Positions 33,531-45,310 of a stretch of 64,000 nucleotides of DNA are shown here, in pieces. The translations under genes and the position numbers were made by a program. Source of the stretch: Argyresthia goedartella (lineage: Eukaryota > Arthropoda > Insecta > Lepidoptera > Argyresthiidae); assembly GCA_949825045.1 (NCBI GenBank), contig OX463824.1, positions 27,808,001 to 27,872,000 on the forward strand, given 5' to 3'. Each line of letters starts with the position of its first letter. Position 1 is the first letter of the stretch. The notes under the pieces are model-generated. The model had not been told where the DNA came from. It saw only the letters and a list, made by a program, of their open reading frames with translations, and made no database searches.

Positions 33531-34030
33531 CAACAGCATGGAACGTTTTTCGGGTCAGTGCAATTGTGAGCCTGTATCGTGCCATTGTGAGCCGTTCCAG
33601 AAGTTCTCATGGAGAAAGTCAAATATTTTGTCTTTTGCGCGTTAATGGTTAACAAGTTTTTTGCGAGCCATTGGTTGACTGAATTAAAGCCCATCTGCGC
33701 AACCTCAAAGGTAAGTTCCCAGGTTTTAGCGGAAAAAGGTAAAGCCCTGTCATTCTGCATATGTGACTATTTTACCTTGAGGTAGATTTAAGTTGCACAG
33801 GTCATTAATGTAGATTAGGAACAGGGTAGGACCAATGATGCTACCTGTGGTACCCCATGAGATATCGGTAGTTCGGCACCACAATAATCTCCTATTTTTA
33901 CAAACTGTGTCCGGTCCGTAAGGTAATCCTCCAGCAGCTTCAATTGAACCCCACGAATCCCCAGAGTATTTAATTTGGTCTGCAAATATGCCCAAAACCT
34001 TATCGCCACTATCCAGATTTTTCACGATGT
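33485..34030 (-). mobile_element. LINE RT fragment, decayed
   Basis: Frames on - give SHGVPQVASLVLP, IGPTLFLIYINDLCNLNL and, past the damaged catalytic site, FEVAQMGFNSVNQWLAKN and LTINAQKTKYLTFS. These are RT motifs from the palm to the thumb of a Jockey-type LINE. Frame changes and a lost YADD box show it is dead. Confidence 0.7.
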
Positions 34031-34469
34031 AATCCGTGAGTTCGTGTACTGCATCAACCGAGCCAAAGCCGCGTGGGCAGTTCTCCGGCCTGTCCTGTCT
34101 TGCAGCCTACCTCTGAGAGCCAACCTGTGGGTGTATAAGTCCTATGTGCGCTCGCAGCTCACCTACGCGGCTCCAGCATGGTACGCCCTGCTGTCTACCA
34201 CCCAGAAGGCACGGCTGCAGCGGTTCCAGAACGTCTCCCTGCGGGTGACCGCGGGAGCCGGGCGGTACGTGCGGAACTCGAACATCATGAGGGATACTCG
34301 GATGCCCGACATGGAGAAATTCGTCTCGTGGCTGGCACGGCGCACGTACGATTGCGCCGACAACACCCGCCACGCACATCTCCACGACATTGCTCCGCAT
34401 CACACACGACCGCCCGAAGGCAGACCACTACGCAGAGAGTTGCTGCTCATCCCACTGTCGCCAGTGTAA
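34031..34469 (+). mobile_element. LINE RT C-terminal fragment
   Basis: The frame ending at 34469 encodes INRAKAAWAVLRPVLSCS, NLWVYKSYVRSQLTYAAPAW and a thumb and tail ending LLLIPLSPV, in clear Jockey style. It is GC-rich, unlike the neighbouring - strand fragment, so the two are separate insertions meeting head to head. The following GC-rich DNA to about 34700 looks like its 3' UTR, with a partly repeated GTCGCCAGTGTA...GGCGAAAGCAC unit. Confidence 0.75.
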
Positions 34470-34846
34470 GCCCGCAGAAGTGGGCGAAAGCACGGCACAG
34501 TAAAGAAGGAGAAGATCCCGCACCGCTGTCGCCAGTGTATGCCAATAGACGGCGAAAGCACAGCACAGCGAAGGCCACGTGAGGCCCCTGACAAATAGGG
34601 GCCACCCAAAACCGGGGGGACGTTACCCCACCGAGTTGACGCCGCGGGCATGAGGCAACCATAAATCCTCGACCCCGCCACCGAAGTGGTTCTCGCGCTA
34701 TATGGCGAAAAAAGACCATGAATATGGGAATCAAGAGCAAAAACATAGCTATAGTCCTGAAGCTTCACTCAAGAGAAAAAGTCAGCAGGTCCCTTTATCT
34801 CAATAGAGAAACAGTTTTAGATAGTAAGACAAACATACCATAGTTT

Positions 34847-35210
34847 AGTTAGTTAGCTAGGGCTGCTGTCGAGGAAGAACCAGGACTGGAGTGGGGCTGG
34901 ATTTTTGGCAGGGCACAGGGGGCATCGGTGGGCTCTGAATGTACAACTCTTGAGCCGCCGCCTTTTATTGCAACGACCTCTACCCCTAGTTTAGCCTTCT
35001 CGTCGAGGACGCGAGCTGTCGTAGGTGCCCGCCAACCCACCAGGCCATAAGGAGTGTCGACGGCCCAGAGCAACAAACCAAGGAGCTCCGGCGTGCGCGG
35101 ACAGTGCCTCCGCAGCCGGCGCCGGCGGCCGATTTGGTAGCTGTAAACACTGCGGTTCTTAAAACTAAGCATGTTTTGATGTTCTTAAATGTTCCACCTA
35201 ACACGAAGGA
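34847..35210 (-). mobile_element. Possible LINE ORF1 or gag-like fragment
   Basis: Frame 35172-34849 on - (107 codons) includes ELLGLLLWAVDTPYGLVGWR and GGGSRVVHSEPTDAPCALP, which looks like the proline- and glycine-rich N-terminal coding of an insect retroelement. I could not name it. GC-rich and truncated at both ends. Confidence 0.35.
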
Positions 35211-35425
35211 TAAAAGGGGCCTCGCTTCTCTTACCCCCTTTACCCTTCACTTAACTACCGTAGTGTTTTGCCATGATATTTGAAACCAGCCAATCTCATG
35301 ACGTTCAACATTTTGACATTGACGGGCACTTGATGCAGTGCTGCCAACATACCCACCCGTGTGCCGGCTCCCAATCACATACATTTTGGAGGCCGGCGCC
35401 GGCTGCGGAGGGACTTCCAAATGTA

Positions 35426-37378
35426 ATAGCCTAGATGTAGCCACATTCGTGTTTTATCTGATGTTCCTAATAGCATAAGCCGCAGTACTTAATTTACTAG
35501 CTAATTTATCTATGTGGGGTTTGCAATTTGATATCGATGGTTATTCCAAAAAACTTCGTAACATTTACTAATACGTGTTAATGTCAAACACTAAACTGGT
35601 CTCAACTTGCCTGACATTTAGAAGTGAGAATTTGATACACATGTTTTTACCAGCGTTTCACAATAAATTATTAACTGTGAACGAATTCAAGGTTAACGAC
35701 AATATTCCAATTACATTATCAAAATCTTCTTTTTGTGTTTCAATTTTGAAGACCAGTGAAGTATCATCACCTATGTTAGTCAAGTTCTACACCATGAAAG
35801 GCAGATCATTAATATATACCAGGAATAAGAAAGGGCCTCATATGTAACCTTGTGGAAAGCCTATTTTTACTCCCGCTCCATCAGATTTAACGCCGTTGAC
35901 TTCTGCCTTTTGAATTCTATTCCTTAGGTATGATTTTAATAGACCCAATGCTTTTTTTCTAACTCCGTAATAATTTAATTTCATTAGAAGCGTATCAACA
36001 TAATCAAATGCCTTCGACAGATCGCAAAAAACTCCGACAGCATCCTGTGCGGCCTCCCATGCAAAATAAATATGAGATATATGGGTAATACCTGCATTCG
36101 TAGTCGATTTACCCCTAGTGAAATTGTATTGTTTGGCGTGGACTTGTTTTGTACGGTTGAAGTGTGAGAGCATCTGATTGAGAGAATCTTTTCGAATATT
36201 TTACTTAGTGCTGGCAGAACAGATATTGGTCTGAAATTTGAAGGATCACCCTGATCTCCCGACTTGAACAGAGGTATCTTAGTAGTTTACTGTGTTTCGT
36301 GAGGTCTGGGAAAGCTCCATCGTCAACACATTTATTGAATATATAAGCTAAGTGTAGGGCTATAACTAGACTAATATACCCCACAGGTCTTCAGTATTTT
36401 TTAAGTTAAGTAATCTAAACGTTTTGACAATGTTCTGGGGATATACATGATGAAATTGTAAATTACATTACTGACGCTAGTGTTATTTTATAATAAAGTA
36501 TCTGTTTCATATGGAGATGAATTTAGACGATCTGTTGTGAGTAAGGGTACATTGGTGAAGAATGTTTCGAAAGCTCGAGCAACATCAGCGTTGGATTTAA
36601 CAACATCATCACCTATCTTTAGGCATAAATCATTGTCACTTGGCATAACTTTGCCAGTTTCACGGTTTATTATTTGCCAAACTGTTATCATTCTATTATT
36701 TGAATTTTGTATTTTTCTATTAATGCGTAAAGTTTTTACTGTTCTGGATCGGATTTTTTTAACATAGTCATGACATTTTCGATCAAAGTTATAGGTTCTT
36801 TTGTTTATAAACGTCATACAAGATAACTCTACTTTTACGAAGTCCAAACGGTGCCCAATCATTAAACTCAGATTTACCGTTGAAGTCACTGACTTTCTTT
36901 AAATTAAAAACTATTTTGAATTCTGTTTGAATGATGTTGAAGAAGTCTGAGTAGATTTTGTTTGGGTCCTGTTCATTAAAATCCGGTACTGGCAAATTTA
37001 TATCTCAGTTTTTCGTATATGTCTCTAGTCTGTGGGATGTAAAAGGCCTATAATATGATTGACCAGTCTTATCCTTACTAGCAATTGGGAATGAAACTGT
37101 TTGACCACTGTGATCGGAAGGTAAGCAGTTAATTACATTTTTACTTGTGAATGCACAGTCACAAAAAACGTTATCTAAGCAAGTTTGGCTGGTAAGTGTA
37201 ATTTTAGTCAGCTCTAGAAAAACATGACATAAATTAAATGCTTTGAACAGAGTTATTAATGGTTGTTTCATTGTTGTATCTACAAGAAAATCTACATTAA
37301 GTTCGCCACAAATAATAAACTTTTTTCTGTTATTTACATAGTTTAGTGAGGGCTTCCTCCATAATTTTCTCAATTATT
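35426..37378 (-). mobile_element. Jockey-like LINE, decayed but long
   Basis: From right to left on -: an endonuclease part (KFIICGELNVDFLVD, then LPSDHSGQTVSFPI with the SDH motif, 37373-37005), a linker (36995-36488, RKIQNSNNRMITVWQIINRE), RT motifs (GKSTTNAGITHI, AVGVFCDLSKAFDYVD, GFPQGYI at 36173-35838), and a thumb (FLVYINDLPF and beyond) to 35426. Frames change several times and the catalytic Asp pair is degraded. The thumb is shared with 21136-21305. Confidence 0.75.
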
Positions 37379-37384
37379 TCATTC

Positions 37385-37840
37385 TTAGGTTTCCGTACCC
37401 GAAGGGTGCCAAACGGGACCCTATTACTAAGCCTCCGCTGTCGGTCCGTCTGTCACCAGGCTGCATCTCATGAACCGTTATAGTTAGACAGTTGAAATTT
37501 TCACAGATGGTGTATTTCTGTTGCCGCTATAGCAAAAAATACAAAAACAAACTAATACAAAAAACAGAATAAAATTAATATTTAAGGGTGCTCCCATACA
37601 ACAAACGTAATTTTTTTGCTCGTTTTTGCTCGATATTGATAACAGCAATAGTTAGACGCTTGAAATATTCACAAAATTTTGAGTTATATTATTCACTTTA
37701 AAAATAAATAATTAAATTAAAATAAAATTTATATTTAAGGGGGCTCCCAACAACAAATGTGATTTTTTTGCCATTTTTATAGATAATGGTACGGAACCCT
37801 TCATGTGCGAGTCCGGCTCGTACTTGGCTGGTTTTTAATA
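37385..37840. repeat. GGGTTCCGTACC repeat family, long copy
   Basis: Starts TTTCCGTACCCGAAGGGT, includes GGACCCTATTACTAAG, CCGCTGTCGGTCCGTC, TGTTGCCGCTATAGC and ends GGTACGGAACCCTTCATGTG, then CGAGTCCGGCTCGTACTTGG. Start and end carry inverted GGTTCCGTACC/GGTACGGAACC. Same family as 59093-59500 in reverse. I know this as a very common lepidopteran repeat; its class is uncertain. Confidence 0.75.
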
Positions 37841-38041
37841 TTGCGGTATCACGCCTAAATATTTAATGTGCGTGACTGATTCCAACCAAGGCCAGTTACA
37901 AGAATATGGTTACAGTAATGAGATTTTAGAGTGAATTCGTGAGGTAATGTATTATTATAGGTACTGAAAGCATATTTGGTCTTGTTGACATTAAATGTAA
38001 ATTAATTGCTGCAGTACAGCTCGAAAATCATCCTCGCTCAC

Positions 38042-38320
38042 TTAATGCTCTACAGTCCACGTAGGTGCATCAAATAATGGCACAGTGTCATCGGCAAAGG
38101 TTATAACTAAGCCCTTTTTCAATTTAGTATCACAGAGCCTGTTGATGTAGATCAGAAACAGTATATGGCCAAGTACAAAACCCTGTGGTGCACCGTAATG
38201 TATGCTTCTACTTTCACTTTTTATGCCATCAACCTTGACACTTTGTGTTCTCTGGCTAAGATAACTTTTGAACAGTTGCAGTGGTATGCCTTGGACTCCA
38301 GCACCCTCCAGGCGTCGCAA
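38042..38320 (-). mobile_element. LINE RT palm fragment
   Basis: On -: LFKSYLSQRTQSVKVDGIKS, then YGAPQGFVLGHILFLIYINR and ITFADDTVPLF with the catalytic FADD. Truncated on both sides, Jockey-like. Confidence 0.75.
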
Positions 38321-38399
38321 AAGTGTGGGGATAGCCCCTCAGTTTTAGGAATGATTCATGACAATAATAATTACCAAGTTAAAAACTTAAAAACACGCT

Positions 38400-38740
38400 T
38401 ATAAATACCCTCCGAGAAGATTCTAAAGAACCCAAACTCTCTACTCTTCCTCGGTAGATAGTAGATGGCGTTATTTTATTACAGAGTTCCTGTGAACACC
38501 ATCCAGTTCCATCATCAGAACAGCTTGATACCCTTACTACTAAGAGCAATGTATTTGTGACGTTAAAACAAACCAAACAAATCCAAACTCGAGGGGTCTA
38601 CTAGTACCCATTGAACAGTTCCACTATCAGCTCGATACCCTCACAAATCCATCAACTACTCACCGAGACAATTCTAAAGAGCCCAAACTCGGTAGGATTG
38701 CGTAATTTTATTACAGAGTTCCTGTGACCACCGTCCGGCG
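38400..38740. repeat. Direct repeat pair, diverged
   Basis: AATTCTAAAGA-CCCAAACTC, then TTTTATTACAGAGTTCCTGTG occurs at about 38410-38495 and again at about 38668-38731, each followed by CACC-TCC. The copies are diverged. Probably a local duplication or two copies of one repeat. Confidence 0.6.
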
Positions 38741-38811
38741 GTCAGAGTGTCGATAAGGGGGTTCATTTATATCTAGCATTTTTATCGATCTGAAGGAGGC
38801 CGCACCACGAA

Positions 38812-39062
38812 GTAGCGTATACTACCTGGCGCGGCCACCAAGAACGTGCAATATCTCTCGATCTATTGACCGCGCCAGGTAGTATTACACGGCTCACCCT
38901 GAAAACATTCCAGGAACAGTCTACGCTACGAGATATTCGAGAATTGCATTTTCTGGCAAAAAATTAAGCTTATCGGCGATTCTGGCCGCGCCAGGTAGTA
39001 TCACACGGCTCATCCTGATAACATTCCAGGAACAGTCTACGCTACGAGATATTCGAGAACTG
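38812..39062. repeat. GCGCCAGGTAGTA repeat block
   Basis: GCGCCAGGTAGTATTACACG (38872) recurs 116 bp later at 38988 with ACATTCCAGGAACAGTCTAC and GCTACGAGATATTCGAGAA in both copies. The complement TACTACCTGGCGCGG lies at about 38819. So the block combines an inverted end and a tandem duplication, as in a small MITE-like element. Confidence 0.7.
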
Positions 39063-39184
39063 AGAGCCAGTTTTACTTTTACGCCAGTGGGTGGGGAAAT
39101 CTAACGGCTCATCGTCGATAGATCGATTTTGGTAGCGTCGATCAAACTGACCGTGAATGCCACAGAGTACATTAATAGTGTGAA

Positions 39185-39930
39185 TTTCTTTTTTTTTTTT
39201 TCATTTAGCCATTAAGGTGTCCCACTGCTGGGCAAAGGCCTCCCCTTCTTTCGTCCACACTTCCCTGGTCTGTGCCACCTCCGGCCACCCCGGCAAAAAC
39301 TTGTCGAGGTCGTCCCGCCATCTCCGTTTAGGCCTGCCTCTACGCCGGTATCCGTCCTGTGGCACCCAGTTAGTGGCGATTTTCGCCCATCTATCTGGGT
39401 GCATGCGACTTACGTGGCCGGCCCAGTTCCACTTTAGCTTAGCGGTCTGTGCACCCACATCAGCGATGCCAGTTAAGGAGCGCAGTGTGGTGTTCCTTAT
39501 GCGGTCCGTCCTACGAACACTTAGGATGCTGCGCTCCATTGCTCGCTGGCAAACCTTGAGTTTGGACTTCTGAAGTTCGGTCAAAGACCATGACTGAGCG
39601 CCGTAGGTTAGGATAGGCAGGATACACATGTCGATGAGCTTGCGCTTGAGGGTCAGCGGAAGGTTACCCTTCATAAGCTCCTTCATGGACCAGTAGCTCT
39701 TCCAGGCGTTAGAAATGCGTCTATCGATTTCTTTATCCTGCCTGTTTTCGAAGGAGGCTATCTGGCCCAAGTAAATGTACTCATCGACATAATATATTTC
39801 CTGCCCATCTACCTCGACCCTACGTTTGACACTGTTAGTCATGACCTGGGTTTTTGAACGATTCATCTTCAGTCCAACCTCAAGGCTTACATTGCTGAGT
39901 TCCTGTAACATACGCTGGAGCTAAAACTTT
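39185..39930 (-). mobile_element. RTE-type LINE 3' part
   Basis: 236 open codons on - (39911-39201): VGLKMNRSKTQVMTNSVKR, YIYLGQIASFENRQDKEIDR, PILTYGAQSWSLTELQKSKL, AMERSILSV, AKLKWNWAGHVSRM and FAQQWDTLMAK. This is the thumb and C-terminal tail of an RTE reverse transcriptase, open throughout. It ends in a poly-A-like run (T run on + at 39189-39202). The catalytic palm is missing through 5' truncation. Confidence 0.85.
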
Positions 39931-42900
39931 ACTGGCAAATAAAATATATAGCGATCTTAAAACTTTACTAATCCCCACTTCTTAAAACAATTTGCATCTC
40001 ATACCACACATATAATAAAATATCTCATATCAACATAATTGTTATCCTTTTAAATCTTCCTGATCAGATCAAACAAACCTAGGTATACGTAGCCATAAAC
40101 AAAACATATTTTATCTCAATCATCAACATAACGTATCCCTTCATGTATCTTCTGTCATTCAACTTCTCACAACACTAACTTATTTCCATTTCAAACACAA
40201 GGTACATATTACTTTTACTTCCTTTCATAATTATTTATACTCTTTCCATCATACACTTCACGCAAATAATAATGATGTAAGTAACATAAGCAATTAAGCA
40301 TACTAAACATATTACATCGACAAGTACTTAAGTAACAACCACAATACATATTGTACTATGTCGGCTTCACTACAACTCTTGTAACTAAAAAAAATATATA
40401 ACCTATCGACTTTCGACAAAATAAACTGATTGTTATTCCCAAACGAACAAAATAATTTAAAAGTTATATGTAATATCTATTTACTAACTGAAGATTTCAC
40501 AAGATCTAAGTAATTACCAAAGTGTTATCCTTTCATTTTATAATCTTACTGAATCATCATAACGACAGTTTAAAAAATAACATAAAATTTTCAAGTATTT
40601 TACAGTAATACTATTCTGAACATGAGTTTTCTTTGTCATGTAATTTTTTAAAACCATATAAAACAAAATTGTCTTACTTCTATGAAGAGACTTTATTCGC
40701 TGATCAGACTATAATTCTATAAAAAAACTTAGTTGCACATTGCATTGCACGAAAGTTAATTACTGAAACAACCTTTTAATTCATGTAACTGACTTGGTTC
40801 CGTTGCTCACATATTTTTGTTATTTGAGGATATACGGTATGTCCTAAACTGAAAATTTATCTGAAAAACTTATAAATGAATGCAAGTTTAAGCCAGAACC
40901 TGAAAAAAATATACATACCTTATTTTTATAATCTGTTTTTTTTTTTCATAAATCAAATATATTCGTATATATATCGCAATATACACGTAATAAATACTCT
41001 AATGTATTTATATGTCTAAAATTAACTAAAACTGAAATAAATACATACTTTTTTCAAATTAACTACTTGTTATAATGGTTCTAATATACTTCGCTGCGGT
41101 ACCCTAATTTAGGCCACAAACATCCATCACCACTTATGTATCTCTCATATCAGTCAGCAGAAACTAATATCTTTATCTTTATTTAGAAGTAGCAGTAACA
41201 TGAACTGTTATTTCTCATAAGAACAATTCTTTTACTCTGCAATCAAAACATGTGCTAAGGTTGCTTGCATGTACATATTTGTAAACACTGTATTATTTTA
41301 CTATACCTTTTGGATTAACTGGAACTGTTACTAAGTGAACTGAAACATTTTGGTTCTTGCTTTGTGCACTAGGTGTAAATCATAATTACAATTTTATAAT
41401 AAAAATAGCTTTGTATTTTTACTGAATACATGATCGGTTGCGAGGCATTAATACTTTTTTCTTCACACTTTACACTTTATATCACATACCTTCCATACAA
41501 AGAATATTCTCATTAGATCACACATTCAAAATACACAAACAAAAAGACACTTAAAAAAAAAAAAACAAACACACTTTCTACTTCCTTAAAAAAATATATA
41601 TTTCATTTTGTGATAACTTCTAATCTAAACCGTGAATATTTCTTTTAATTTGACCTCACACTCAGTCATTTACTCTATATAACAATAATAATCACGCATA
41701 TTTTCAAAACGTAACTACAACACAATTTACTTTCCGATAATATACATCTCTCTATTCACAATCAAAACAAATAAAAGTCAATTTAATGTATACTTCACCA
41801 ACTCTACTTATTCAACTGCGTATTACTTTCACTCACTAGCATGCTCTATTTTAACATACGGCGCAATACTTCATTCCTCCACTGAACCCTATAATCTCTA
41901 ACAACATCCATCACCAAATACGGTTTCTAATAAAGTTCTCTGAGTCATTTATTCATTATATTAAAACTTCATCATTACTTTTATAGTAGTGCAGCTGCAA
42001 TAAGAGCTGCTAGGTATTGTTACGATCCATTCTCGTCAGAACTTCTAAGCGAATTATCGGTATTATCTTAATTTGGCAACTGCTAAACAATTTCTAGGTG
42101 GTCTCCTAATTTGGTTTTCTGTTGTTATCTGTATTGTACTGCATCGCGTCACATGCATTATTGGTTTGAATTCTACACCTTTGGTTATAACTGGGACTGA
42201 ATATTTTTCTATCCTACACTATTAGGTACAATTTGAATTCTAAAATTTACTTTGAATATGTGCATTTTAATTACTTAAATTAAGTAAAATAGGTAATTTA
42301 CTATGAAAAACAATAACAAAATTTTAACGTATCTTTTGTACAGTATAAGTAGATATAATCACACAAATCATCACACGTCACATCTCTTTTACTAATTCAT
42401 GCCACATTCTATGAAATCATCATCATCATCACCGTTTTACATACATCATCACAAAACTTATTTTAATTCATCATTTAAAATGAATATCACTTGCTATATC
42501 GATTCTCATCGCCTTCGTTAATTTATTCCATCATCCATCAACACTTGCCAAATAATATTTCATCAACTTTCACACAAACAACTTTCTTCTCGTTTTTTTT
42601 TGTTTATACCTATATTTATTCATACATGATGTTCTTACTCTCATACGTCAATTAATTCGTTAAAAAACTAATAAAGTTCTTGACGTCAACCCCTTACAAA
42701 TTAATCTGAATTATTTATTACACCATATTCGGGGAAGTAAAGCATACACATACAAAACAATTTTAATTTCTTAAATATTCAATTTCTAATCGTTCAATAT
42801 GTCTTTTACATTTACAAATGAACAATTATGCCGGTAATTGTTTACTAATAAATTGTCTCAAATAAAATATCTCACGAAAATCACTAAACAATTACAAAAA

Positions 42901-43570
42901 AAATCGGGTTACGACTCACGATCACGAAGACTTCGCGTGGCACCTATCGTTTCTATTGCCTTAGTGCTGCAGCTCGCTCCGGGACACATCTCCCAGCTGC
43001 TCCTCATCGGGCCCGTACATTGTACAGCGTACACTTCGCCCTGCGCCCTGCGTCACACATCATCTCGGCTTGCACAGATTACCCGGCACCCGGCAGGAAT
43101 CATCTTTATAGTTTGGGTTTTAAGGTAACCTGGTTTTTTGTTCTGCATACTGTATCTGGATCTAGACGTCTGGTAGTTGTTTGTTAGTTTATTTAGTCAT
43201 TTTGGTTTTATTTGGCGGTCTTCTTAATTATTATTTTTTTTAAATCAATCATTATTCATCATTTAGTAGTTTAATATAAGTTGACAGGTATAATTTTCTT
43301 CACTGTAGTTATTTAGGTATAATTTTAGCACTGTGTCTCTTCACTTTTTATTACACATTACATAGTCCAAATTTCATTTCACTTCACACAAAAATATGCC
43401 ATTCGGCGCAGCACTGCCTTTTAGGGCAGGCTGGCCTGGCAAGGTCGCCATGTAAGGATCGGCCTATAGGTGGTGAATGAGACGAGTCATTTGTTCAATA
43501 GACAGGCGTTTAATGATCCTAGAGTGATACATACATACTGATTATATAGGGATAGGGTAAAGGTGTGTTC
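39931..43570. other. 3.6-kb AT-rich tract without genes
   Basis: From 39931 to about 42830 there is no open frame of 60 codons in six frames. The composition is rich in A and T with many CATCA/ATTTATT motifs. A GC-richer patch at 42905-43130 has a 96-codon frame on + that resembles nothing known. I see no terminal repeats that would bound an element. Confidence 0.5.
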
Positions 43571-43575
43571 GCACA

Positions 43576-44151
43576 CTACAGGGGTGCAGATGGGGCAAAC
43601 AGGACAATATCGTCGGCGAAGCGAAGGTTAGTAAGTCTTCTGCCACCAACGTCAATGCCACGGTCTGCCCACGGGACCGCCAGCTTCTTGAAGACTTCCT
43701 CGAGGGTGCAGCTAAACAGCTTCGGAGATAGCGGGGCTCCCTGTTTGACGCCTCTCTCTATGGGGAATGATGGTCCGGCTAGATGTAATTTTATATCAGC
43801 TGTACTATTTTGGTAAATACTTTCCAGAATGCTAATGTAAGTTTGATGGATATTTTGGTTGTGGAGTGCAGAAAATATCGATGAATGTGTAATGCTGTCA
43901 AAAGCCTTGGAATAGTCGACAAAAGCAAGATAAAGGGTCTTATTAAATTCATTGCTCTTCTCTATGATTTGAAGGGTGTGGAGGTGATCTGTGGTGGAGA
44001 AGCCGGGGCGGAATCCGGCTTGTTCTGGGGGTTGATGAGAGTCAAGCTGACCAGCAATGCGGTTTTCTATTATTTTAATAAAAACTTTGTAAATATGTGA
44101 TATGAGGCTGATAGGTCTATAGTTTCCTACATCAGTGTGAATGCCCAGCAT
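43576..44151 (-). mobile_element. RTE-type LINE RT palm fragment
   Basis: 191 open codons: VGNYRPISLISHIYKVFIKI, PPEQAGFRPGFSTTDHLHTL, LAFVDYSKAFDSI, GVKQGAPLSPKLFSCTLEEV and TNLRFADDIVLFA (catalytic FADD). The frame is intact up to a sharp 3' cut at about 43576. It sits about 200 bp upstream of the cpsf2 start codon, in opposite orientation. Confidence 0.85.
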
Positions 44152-44350
44152 TAATCTGTGAAGTCAACTGTCACACATCATTGTCACCAAAAATTGGTTG
44201 GACGCGCGATTTACTGATTATTTTTATTTACTGACAAGTTAGAGGAATAAATCCACGACGCTCTTCCTTTTCTTTCAATGAGACGTATTAGTACATAAAG
44301 CGCCATATCGGCAGTACACATTCAGTAGGTAAAAGAAACCCGGCGTCACT
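44152..44350 (+). promoter_or_regulatory. cpsf2: 5' flank of cpsf2
   Basis: Only 200 bp separate the RTE fragment from the ATG. No TATA box is obvious. An initiator cannot be fixed from sequence alone. The short unique stretch must hold the core promoter and 5' UTR unless an upstream non-coding exon exists. Confidence 0.3.
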
Positions 44351-44499
44351 ATGACTTCTATCATCAAGTTCCACTGTCTTTCTGGGGCTGGTGACGAGTC
44401 CCCGCCATGCTATGTGCTGCAAGTAGATGACTTCAAGTTCCTACTGGACTGTGGCTGGGATGAGAAGTTCGATATGGAGTTTATAAAGGAGTTAAAGAG
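44351..44499 (+). CDS. cpsf2: cpsf2 exon 1
   Basis: Residues 1-49 and two bases of Arg50. [20 protein letters not shown] and [16 protein letters not shown] are diagnostic for the family's N-terminus. Ends AAG AG|GTACGA; the frame reads on into intron, which shows the border. Confidence 0.95.
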
Positions 44500-44771
44500 G
44501 TACGATTTGAGGTTATGTTTTCATTGTATACAAAAACTTTTGGAGATAAAATGCTTTAAAAATAACCCAAGATATAGTCGAATAGATTTACGCACATAAA
44601 TAAAATCTAGGCCAGCGTGCTGATAAGTAGGAGGTCCCAGGCCCTATCATATGTAGCCTTACAAACTTTTTTAAGTGGAAACAAAGTCCATTAAAGAGAA
44701 TAAACTGGAAACCTTTTTCACTTTGTATTATTATGTAGTGTCGTACTTAATTTTTATAACATCTATTCCAG

Positions 44772-45037
44772 GCATGTAAACACCATAGACGCAGTCCTAC
44801 TCTCACACTCCGACCCTCTTCACCTCGGAGCCCTACCATATGCCATTGGCAAGCTTGGTCTCAACTGCCCGGTGTATGCCACTCTACCAATCTACAAAAT
44901 GGGACAGATGTTCATGTATGATTTGTACCAGGCGCACAGGAATGTGTCCGAATTTGATCTGTTCACGTTGGATGATGTTGATGCTGCATTCGATAGGATT
45001 GTACAGTTGAAATACAATCAGAGTGTTGATATGAAGG
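44772..45037 (+). CDS. cpsf2: cpsf2 exon 2
   Basis: After ATCTATTCCAG; residues 50-138. [19 protein letters not shown] holds the degenerate metal-site motif, then [34 protein letters not shown] and [12 protein letters not shown]. Ends ATG AAG G|GTATGT. Confidence 0.95.
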
Positions 45038-45310
45038 GTATGTACTTTGCATCGGGTTAAACCTTATCCAAAATCATGTTAATTGGGTAGGAAGTACATA
45101 AATATAGGCTTTTCTATACACTTGTTTTGATAGTTGCTCCCAACAATTTTATTGAAATTAATACGTAAAACGCGCTAAATAGCAGTGAAAGTGAAGTAAA
45201 TTTGCAGAAATATACCAATACTTAATAGTGTTCAACAAATATACCCACCAGTCTAACTTTAGTGTATCAAATCTTGCTCTAACCTCAAAAGTGCAGACTC
45301 ACCATATAAA

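Noticed and set aside
34178..34582. 134-codon + strand ORF in GC-rich DNA
   Set aside because: Alternative frame over the LINE RT C-terminal fragment ending at 34469.
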